Source of the DNA: Pieris napi
Lineage: Eukaryota; Arthropoda; Insecta; Lepidoptera; Pieridae
Reading direction: 5' to 3'
Assembly (NCBI RefSeq): GCF_905475465.1
Contig: NC_062252.1
Coordinates: forward strand, 8,246,001 to 8,310,000
DNA: 64,000 nucleotides
Shown here: positions 55,475 through 64,000 of the stretch, piece after piece
How the letters are laid out: every line of letters begins with the position of its first letter
Position numbering within the stretch: the stretch's first letter is position 1
Position numbers and translations under genes: made by a program
The notes under the pieces: model-generated
Database searches by the model: none
Seen by the model: the letters and a program-made list of their open reading frames with translations, nothing else
What the model was told of the DNA's origin: nothing

Positions 55475-57275
55475 AAAAATTCATAGAATTTGATTTGATT
55501 TTGATACTCTTATTTGCGATCGTATTATCTAAGTATTTATAATCCATATTAATGTTGTTTAGTATTACTAACTTTATGTTTGATAGACAAAGAAAGCTGA
55601 TTACTTGCCTAGACCAGCCCAAGGGTCCAATAACCAATATTTTGTACGAGTCTAAACAATACCGACGTTCGGGTGTACTAAAATATCAGTATGTAGTTGT
55701 AAAAATAAAATAGGACATCGTAGAAACGTATTTTATCCATCAAATATATAAGAAAAACCTGCGGCAATTTTAAATGGAAGCCACATTAAAAATTAATGCA
55801 ATATTCTTGAGTTCGTGTTTATAAATTTATTTCACCATAACCTGTTTGAACAAATTTTACTACAGCGATGTTTTTTAAGAGCAAGCAGTGGGGTAGCTCG
55901 CAATGGGTCCAAGCATCCGCGAATAAACACTGTATATAATTAATGATGTAGGAATAATGTGAATAATATTTATAGCAATTAACACAGCAATTCTAATACG
56001 ACTCGGCGAAAGCTCTCCGTGCCATTTTCCACCACAATATGTCCACCGAGTTATTTTTCACCATTTATTTCCTATTTTTACAGTAACTTAATACTTATAC
56101 CATAGACAATTTAATAATAAAGAAATTAAATTAAAAACAAGAAATCATAAACTATAAACCTTTTTATCACTACATAATTATAAATAATGCAATTCTTGGG
56201 AATTCAGCGCGCAACTAAATATATTCGTCTGACCAACATTTCCGTATTATATAAACTACCTCTAAGGAAAAATATAATGTGATAGTAAGGTCCCTCCTTA
56301 CCACTAACTTGTATCCTGACATACTCAAGACAAAGTTGGATACATTACTGAGTAAAATGGGTACACTCCATACAACCTCATGTAAGTGAATTTCGTAGAT
56401 TTATTTTAAATACGCTCCACTATTAAAGGATATTTTTTTTCTTATGGGGCCCAAATTATAGAGTAACATGCCAAGTGGCTCGTAACAAGTGCATTATACA
56501 ATGCCATTATCGCGTTTATATTTGAGAATCTTTTAACCATTCGCAAAATAAACCCTAAATTCCTTTAACCTTTTTTACAAATTCTTTTAATATTATCCCG
56601 AAAATTCAATTCTGCGTTTAAATGAAGGAATAATATTGGCCGAAACATCGTGAAGAAAGGACCGGTGGCATTTATGATGAAGAAGTGGAAAACCAGAAAC
56701 AGAATCGCAGGTCAAGATAAATTAAAATATATTGGATTTTGACATTCAGTCATATTTAGCACTGGTTTTGTTTATTTTTGATGTTCTTTTATTTTATTTG
56801 TATGCTAACGGGCCATTGGTTTACATTTAATTGTAATTTAACATGAAATTTTAATACTACAAACCTTTTTTTGGGTAAATATTGTTATCGGAATTATTAT
56901 TTCAATTTAAATACGGATAGGTCAATTACAATTTAAAAATCTATGAAGTTATAGATTAAATACTGCGTAGATTTCCTACTACGCCAAGTACCAGTATTGA
57001 TTGTGAAATTAAATTTTCCGCTAAAGTAGGGTAGTGGCTTGCAAGTGACGGGGGTATGGCTTAGTTAATTGCCTCTAAAGGAACTACAGCGTAAACCTAA
57101 CGTCGAGTTTAGGATACAGGCGTTTGAATTTCGAACGAAGATTCAAACAAGTATTGCACGATATACATGTGCAATAAAAGTTAAAATAAATGAGTGTGCT
57201 GCAACCTTTTTCAGTCAGGGTTTCAGATTTCTTTATCTGTTTCATATTAATTTGTCAATGTAGAAGTCAATGTAA
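55475..57275. other. AT-rich DNA, nothing recognised
   Basis: 1.8 kb without a recognisable gene or repeat family; any 3' part of the mariner element should lie at its start but cannot be traced. Confidence 0.45.
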
Positions 57276-57280
57276 TAGCA

Positions 57281-57450
57281 GCCTCCTGTGCCTGACACAC
57301 GCCGTGTTTTTGGGTCTAAGGCAAGCCGGTTTCCTCACGATGTTTTCCTTCACCGTTAGAGCGAATGTTAAATCCACATGGAAAGGAAGTGCATTGGTGC
57401 ACAGCTGGGGATCGTACCTACCACCTCAGGGATGAGAGTCGCACGCTGAA
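57281..57450 (-). mobile_element. SINE A, 5' two-thirds
   Basis: The minus strand runs from CTTCAGCGTGCGACTCTCAT (57450 leftward) through GTAGGTACGATCCCCAGCTG (box B mutated), GTGCACCAATGCACTTCC, GGTGAAGGAAAACATCGTGA, GGAAACCGGCTTGCCTTAGA to CACGGCGTGTGTCAGGCACA and GGAGGC. The tail is missing and the box A start is lost. Confidence 0.8.
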
Positions 57451-57764
57451 GTTATGTAAAAATAATTAGGACACTTGTTATATTAATTTAGTAGTGTAGA
57501 ATAATTGGCAATATTTGTATTTAGTTTGCTGTTTTCTGCCCCGCCATATGTTATTTTTCAGTTGCAACAACCACACAAGGGTGCGTATATCTAGCGTTTA
57601 TATCAGCAGTAGCGTTTCTGTATCTTGACGCTATTCTAATAAAAGAGCTACTAGAAAGTAGTTTATCTATAGTTTTCAAATAGTTATTATGTTTTATTCT
57701 CATCACTTTGAAAAGAAATACTAAATTTCACCCAAATCACCTCGACGTCCGTCGTCCCACAACT

Positions 57765-57947
57765 GCCTTGCGATTCTGTAACTCACTTTTCGAACTCACA
57801 CAGCGTTCTAAAAAGGTGAGAGCTTGTAGTTTAATGTTTATCAGAATGCCAAATCATAAAATGACTGCTTCACGACTGATTTGAGAGCGACCGCCGATGC
57901 GTAAACCGCTGTGTGAGTTCGATAAGTGAGTTACAGAATCGCAGGGC
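57765..57947. mobile_element. Palindromic MITE, copy 9
   Basis: GCCTTGCGATTCTGTAACTC, ACTTTTCGAACTCACACAGC, then a deletion to TTCTAAAAAGGTGAGAGCTT, the centre TTTAATGTTTATCA, a full right stem and the end GAATCGCAGGGC. Copy 10 begins two bases later, so two family members stand in tandem. Confidence 0.85.
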
Positions 57948-57948
57948 T

Positions 57949-58160
57949 GCCCTGCGATTCTGTAACTCGCTTCACACACCCTCAGCGCTGATTTTTACTG
58001 TCAAATCGTTCGTTTCGGTGTCATGTTACAATTTGGTATTCTGTTAAACAATAACCGCGACAAAAGCGCCGCTCAAATGAGATTGTTAACATTTGGAACT
58101 AAAATTTGGCACTGCTACACTTACGCTCCAAAATTGTTGGTATTTGGTATTCTGATACAT
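57949..58160. mobile_element. Diverged relative of the palindromic MITE, copy 10
   Basis: GCCCTGCGATTCTGTAACTC is followed not by the usual stem but by a diverged version: GTCAAATCGTTCGTTTCGGT, GTCATGTTACAATTTGGTAT, TCTGTTAAACAATAACCGCG, aligning to TCAAATCAGTCGTGAAGCAG, GTCATTTTATGATTTGGCAT, TCTGATAAACAATAAAC. No matching right terminus is found. It may be an older lineage or the left end of a longer relative extending right. Confidence 0.55.
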
Positions 58161-58732
58161 ACCATTTGACATCTCATCTCACTTAAATGTACATTTTGTA
58201 CGACAATTGACAAATTAAAAGTTGCTCTTCCCTCGCTGAAATCGTCATTTACCAGTGAGTTAGCCATTTTTAGCGAAGTTAAAACTTGTTTTATGTGAAA
58301 ATATTCTAACATAGGACAATCTATATGTATCTTGGGGTAAGTTTATAAAATAATATTTATCAATACAGCATTATTTTACGAAAAAAATTATATATATAAA
58401 CATTAAGCTTCGTGAAATTGAACTTTGTTATTGTTACAGAAGGCCCGTTTCCACTTTTAAAGTTTAAACCTCTATTTCAAGAAATAAATGATGTAATCCA
58501 TTAAAAAATACTTAATATAATATCTATAGATGGCGAAGAAAATGTAGGCACGAAACGACCAATTGGTTTCTCGGCGTTGGTTATTATCGCTTTTTTCCAA
58601 TACTCAAGAAATTATATGGTATTGACGAAACCTAGAACATATGCTGCTGAGATGAACGAAGAGTCTAGTAAATACTAAATAGATGATCTAAGGTAAACAT
58701 TTTGATTACTTTAGCATTAAAAATATAATTTT

Positions 58733-61168
58733 TATCCAGGAACCAATTTTTCGATGCAGTCTTGATCATGTCTTGTCTCCAGCAGAGATAAGTCGAACAA
58801 AAAACGATAAATAAGATAGGTAAATATTGTAATATATTTGTATTTTTCTACTATACTAAAATTATAAATCTAATAATTTCAGAGATCCCCAAATGTTCAA
58901 AATTCCTGATAGAAAAATACATTCTGCCTTTGAAGAAGAAGAATATTACATGTGTATCATACAACAAGGCCCCTGGATATAAAAAGACACAATAGTGCAG
59001 ACATTTTCAAATTATTGAATTTCGACTATCCTTCAATTTATAATAAATGATAACACAGTACAATTTCGGTTCCTATATTTTTATAAAATATATTGATATA
59101 ACATTAAGGTTTTGGATAAAAACATTATTCTGCTTTACACAAGTATGAAATACCATCATTACATACATGATGGTTTAAGTACTTATAAAGCGTTTTTAAA
59201 TTTATCGTTCATAACTATTACTTTTTACAAACTAATTAGAAAATATATTAAAATAAATATATTTATCTACAAAATAAAGTAGATGTTATTGATTAGCTCT
59301 ATGTGAGGCTGTGTTTTAATTAGTTTTTATTATACTTAAGTTTGTTTTACTGAAAGTTATTTTGTAGTGTGTTAAAAGTTTACTATAATCATTAAATTAA
59401 ATGTTTAAAGTTATTATATTGTTCTTTTATTCACCTATAAAGTAACATGGCTTATATATTTTTCATTTCGGCTTAGCTATGTATTTAACTCGGTTACTAC
59501 GTTTTCTATAGGCAGTCATTAAATAAGTGGTAGATTTAATTAATCATTTTATTAATATAATATTATTAGATACAAAAAAATTATTATGAAGTACACAATT
59601 ATCTTAAACACGGTAATACAATTTTTCATATAAAAATCATAGTTGTCCAAACTGCATTCAAAATAGATTAGTGGTCTCGGTTTAATATCTCTTCTTAACA
59701 ATAATTGGTCATTTTCTTCCTCATTCTTGACAACTACCACTGATGGCTGTAATACAATGATTATCTGTTAAAATTGTAAATAGGGAAATGTGGTAGGTCA
59801 CAGTACTGACACAATAATATTGCATAGCAATTTAATTATTGTAAAGTTAAGGTAAATAATAAAAAAACTTGCATAAAACACACAAAAACTTATATATGGG
59901 ATATCTTTGTATTTCTAAGTAAAGTATCTTAAAAACATGTTTGATAATATTATAACTAAGCCAAATATTATTAAAAGTTTTATGGTAACAAGGCTTAGTA
60001 ATTTCGCACAGTATTTGATTCAGTACTATGAATAAAAAAAATCTTGAGCAAACCTATATTTAGACTCAAAAATCCAAATCCAAGTATGTACTTTAAAAAC
60101 AATTATTTATTAATGAAACAAATCCAAGACCCATAAAGGGTATGTTTAGTTTTAAAGTGTAGTCAGCAGCAATAACTATCTTTTGATTGCTTCATTAAAT
60201 AAGTTATGGCAATGTTGTTTCCAACATTTAAAATTAACGTTGATCACTTGAAATGGTATGAATTTGAGCAATTGAAAGCTTATATATTTGATCCAACATA
60301 CCTAACATGATTATTTATACTTGTATTCTGAAATCTGAACAATTAAATTAAATTCAACTTGATCAGTTAAAATTAATACTTCTTATATTTCATGAATGGA
60401 ATTTGAAGTTAGGAAACCTAAAAATATTTTTTTATTTGACATTTTTAACCAACAATTTCATTATTCTTTACAATGTCGCTTCGATTTAACCTATTACATT
60501 TGACTTCAAATTTGCCATCAAACAAACAAACTTTGTTAACTGTTTTACTAGTCACTACTTATTCCTATTTATTTACTATGATAGTTATTATATTTCTAAA
60601 ATAGTTTTAATAGAATTCAGTTTTTAAGAGTGTTAGTAAAAACATAGGTAATATTGTTGTTGTGTGTTTGACCTCTGAATCACTTAAAAAGGTTGCAATA
60701 GTAGTTTCATGGCATCTAAAAAGTACCAACACTTGCACTTACACAAATGAATAAATATATAAACACTAATTTTTCTTCTTTATAGATAGGTACCCTTTTA
60801 TTTTATAATTACTCAACAAAATATTATATGAAAACATTGGTATTAACCTTGGTTACCTTTAGTAACATTTTGAAAATTTATAACACCTATCCATCCTGTT
60901 TACTTTGAATCCGTAGCCCATTTGCTGAGAGAATCACTTTTAGCGTGACATCATCTTTTATCTTTTTGTTAAGATAATATTCTTAAATTTTTTACAATAT
61001 ATCCAGATGTTAGGTATCCCTTGTTTCGTGCTGAAACATAATTAATATTTTTAAGTTTCTGTCGGTTTATCTTTTTTTTTAATTCAAACGTCGACCATTT
61101 TGTTTTATTAAAAATATTTTGTTTATGTATGATGAAAATTTTGACAATTAACTCTTTTTATAAAATAA
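58733..61168 (+). repeat. Left arm of a giant inverted duplication
   Basis: Starts TTATCCAGGAACCAATTTTT (the inverse of the window's last bases) and ends TTTTTATAAAATAA. Its reverse complement matches 61336-64000 through the whole length, with scattered substitutions (for example GTCACAGTACTGAC here, GTCACTGTACTGAC when the right arm is inverted) and a few small indels. It lacks the 211 bp of 61454-61664. The minus-strand ORF 59552-59740 is the equivalent of the frameshifted exon at 62988. Confidence 0.93.
58883..58995 (+). other. Candidate coding segment after a splice acceptor
   Basis: TAATAATTTCAG precedes an open stretch reading IPKCSKFLIEKYILPLKKKN and ITCVSYNKAPGYKKTQ, then a stop (58993-58995). 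The mixture of residues is less AT-biased than random frames nearby. The right arm carries the same on its minus strand with one substitution (Leu to Met codon). I recognise no family; it may be chance. Confidence 0.2.
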
Positions 61169-61335
61169 TAGTTATTCCGTGAGTCCACTACGCAGTAACA
61201 GCGCTCCCTTCGTCACTGACGTAATTTTTGGAATCTCATGGTATTCTGTTAATAAATTTTACATTACGTCTTAATAAGTGGAGGGAGGTAACCTAGTGAG
61301 TTGTTGTCTATTAATATCGTGACAATTGACTCATT
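61169..61335. other. Loop of the giant inverted duplication
   Basis: The 167 bp unpaired centre contains GAGTCCACTACGCAGTAACA, GCGCTCCCTTCGTCACTGAC and TGGAGGGAGGTAACCTAGTG. This single-copy junction is where an inverted duplication or a misjoin would have been made. No known element end is visible in it. Confidence 0.85.
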
Positions 61336-64000
61336 TTATTTTATAAAAAGAGTTAATTGTCAAAATTTTCATCATACATAAACAAAATATTTTTAATAAA
61401 ACAAAAAGGTCGACGTTTGAATTAAAAAAAATATTAAAAAAAAAGATAAACCGTGAAAATATCTCAAAAATGATTTATCTGATGGAAAATAATAGAATAG
61501 CGAGGAAAATTATTAAAACCCATCTGGCAATGGGGCCGCTTAAAGGTAAGTAGTGAGTTTATTTATTAGTCAATCGTAAGTTACGTATTTTGTTTATAAC
61601 TTCCAATTAAGAGTTTATATTTCGTATTTACCCGACAACTGACCAGCCGTGGTGTATATGAGCGACAGAAACTTAAAAATATTAATTATGTTTCAGCACG
61701 AAACAAGGGATACCTAACATCTGGATATATTGTAAAAAATTTAAGAATATTATCTTAACAAAAAGATAAAAGATGATGTCACGCTAAAAGTGATTCTCTC
61801 AGCAAATGGGCTACGGATTCAAAGTAAACAGGATGGATAGGTGTTTTAAATTTTCAAAATGTTACTAAAGGTAACCAAGGTTAATACCAATGTTTTCATA
61901 TAATATTTTGTTGAGTAATTATAAAATAAAAGGGTACCTATCTATAAAGAAGAAAAATTAGTGTTTATATATTTATTCATTTGTGTAAGTGCAAGTGTTG
62001 GTACTTTTTAGATGCCATGAAACTACTATTGCAACCTTTTTAAGTGATTCAGAGGTCAAACACACAACAACAATATTACCTATGTTTTTACTAACACTCA
62101 TAAAAACTGAATTCTATTAAAACTATTTTAGAAATATAATAACTATCATAGTAAATAAATAGGAATAAGTAGTGACTAGTAAAACAGTTAACAAAGTTTG
62201 TTTGTTTGATGGCAAATTTGAAGTCAAATGTAATAGGTTAAATCGAAGCGACATTGTAAATAATAATGAAATTGTTGGTTAAAAATGTCAAATAAAAAAA
62301 TATTTTTAGGTTTCCTAACTTCAAATTCCATTCATGAAATATAAGAAGTATTAATTTTAACTGATCAAGTTGAATTTAATTTAATTGTTCAGATTTCAGA
62401 ATACAAGTATAAATAATCATGTTAGGTATGTTGGATCAAATATATAAGCTTTCAATTGCTCAAATTCATACCATTTCAAGTGATCTACGTTAATTTTAAA
62501 TGTTGGAAACAACATTGCCATAACTTATTTAATGAAGCAATCAAAAGATAGTTATTGCTGCTGACTACACTTTAAAACTAAACATACCCTTTATGGGTCT
62601 TGGATTTGTTTCATTAATAAATAATTGTTTTTAAAGTACATACTTGGATTTGGATTTTTGAGTCTAAATATAGGTTTGCTCAAGATTTTTTTTATTCATA
62701 GTACTGAATCAAATACTGTGCGAAATTGCTAAGCCTTGTTACCATAAAACTTTTAATAATATTTGGCTTAGTTATAATATTATCAAACATGTTTTTAAGA
62801 TACTTTACTTAGAAATACAAAGATATCCCATATATAAGTTTTTGTGTGTTTTATGCAAGTTTTTTTATTATTTACCTTAACTTTACAATAATTAAATTGC
62901 TATGCAATATTATTGTGTCAGTACAGTGACCTACCACATTTCCCTATTTACAATTTTAACAGATAATCATTGTATTACAGCCATCAGTGGTAGTTGTCAA
63001 GAATGAGGAAGAAAATGACCAATTATTGAAATGTTAAGAAGAGATATTAAACCGAGACCACTAATCTATTTTGAATGCAGTTTGGACAACTATGATTTTT
63101 ATATGAAAAATTGTATTACCGTGTTTAAGATAATTGTGTACTTCATAATAATTTTTTTGTATCTAATAATATTATATTAATAAAATGATTAATTAAATCT
63201 ACCACTTATTTAATGACTGCCTATAGAAAACGTAGTAACCGAGTTAAATACATAGCTAAGCTGAAATGAAAAATATATAAGCCATGTTACTTTATAGGTG
63301 AATAAAAGAACAATATAATAACTTTAAACATTTAATTTAATGATTATAGTAAACTTTTAACACACTACAAAATAACTTTCAGTAAAACAAACTTAAGTAT
63401 AATAAAAACTAATTAAAACACAGCCTCACATAGAGCTAATCAATAACATCTACTTTATTTTGTAGATAAATATATTTATTTTAATATATTTTCTAATTAG
63501 TTTGTAAAAAGTAATAGTTATGAACGATAAATTTAAAAAAGCTTAATAAGTACTTAAACCATCATGTATGTAATGATGGTATTTCATACTTGTGTAAAGC
63601 AGAATAATGTTTTTATCCAAAACCTTAATGTTATATCAATATATTTTATAAAAATATAGGAACCGAAATTGTACTGTGTTATCATTTATTATAAATCGAA
63701 GGATAGTCGAAATTCAATAATTTGAAAATGTCTGCACTATTGTGTCTTTTTATATCCAGGGGCCTTGTTGTATGATACACATGTAATATTCTTCTTCTTC
63801 AAAGGCAGAATGTATTTTTCTATCATGAATTTTGAACATTTGGGGATCTCTGAAATTATTAGATTTATAATTTTAGTATAGTAGAAAAATACAAATATAT
63901 TACAATATTTACCTATCTTATTTATCGTTTTTTGTTCGACTTATCTCTGCTGGAGACAAGACATGATCAAGACTGCATCGAAAAATTGGTTCCTGGATAA
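61336..64000 (-). repeat. Right arm of a giant inverted duplication
   Basis: Inverse of the left arm up to the last base of the window (CGAAAAATTGGTTCCTGGAT), so the repeat probably extends past 64000. It carries an extra 211 bp (61454-61664) and an extra AAAT at about 63029. No transposon termini are seen at the inner ends. Confidence 0.93.
61454..61664 (+). other. Right-arm-only segment with possible exon and splice donor
   Basis: In the left arm GATAAACCG joins directly to ACAGAAAC (as inverse); here 211 bp lie between. An ATG at 61470 opens MIYLMENNRIARKIIKTHLA and MGPLK, ending at AAAG/GTAAGTAG, a near-consensus donor (61545/61546). Splicing to the acceptor at 62986-62987 (CATCAG/TGGTAG) keeps frame into VVVVKNEEENDQLL and, because of the extra AAAT, stops at 63035-63037; without it (left-arm version) the frame stays open about 50 codons more. 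No family recognised. Confidence 0.3.

Noticed and set aside
55218..55637. 139-codon minus-strand ORF
   Set aside because: Antisense to the mariner fragment and SINE A tail; no motif of its own.
58121..58312. 63-codon minus-strand ORF with fairly balanced composition
   Set aside because: Overlaps the diverged MITE copy and shows no family motif; kept only as a possible part of a larger element.

Overview
This 64 kb window is AT-rich eukaryotic DNA and looks like intergenic or intronic sequence from a moth or butterfly (Lepidoptera). The organism call rests on the repeats: tRNA-headed SINEs, short Helitron-like elements ending in CTAG between A and T, mariner remnants, and LINE fragments of kinds common in lepidopteran genomes. 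I found no host gene I can defend. Nearly all short open reading frames are chance or lie inside repeats. The one long open frame (46337-47677, minus strand) is the reverse transcriptase of a 5'-truncated LINE.

Layout. 1-20 kb: scattered old repeats (TIR elements, LINE scraps at 6.7, 7.0 and 8.9 kb, several SINEs, a Helitron-like element at 7.9 kb) in unremarkable AT-rich sequence. 20-36 kb: Helitron-like copies, four copies of a palindromic MITE family, a heptamer tandem array of about 60 units (26.3-26.7 kb) fused to a LINE 3' end, LINE fragments at 29.3 and 34.9 kb, and two neighbouring SINEs (33.1-33.9 kb) that each carry a near-perfect internal inverted duplication. 36.4-40.4 kb: a nested foldback element. 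Its 0.42 kb terminal inverted repeats enclose a mariner-type MITE, and one arm is interrupted by a 1.6 kb element with TAA target duplications. The host element and the 1.6 kb element each carry their own reiterated short motif. 41-58 kb: more SINEs, two virtually identical copies of a two-hairpin element (41.8 and 54.3 kb), mariner pseudogenes, and a LINE inserted into a SINE tail with a visible target duplication.

58.7-64 kb: a very large inverted duplication with arms of about 2.4 kb and a 167 bp loop, running off the right edge. The arms differ by scattered substitutions, a 4 bp indel and a 211 bp segment present only in the right arm. That segment has a good 5' splice donor that pairs in frame with an acceptor 1.4 kb away, so the palindrome may hold pieces of an unrecognised gene or transposon.

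The window works as a record of nested insertions: SINE in mariner, hairpin element in mariner, LINE in SINE, MITE in foldback, second transposon in foldback arm. Family names are given only at the level the sequence supports. Element boundaries were judged by eye.
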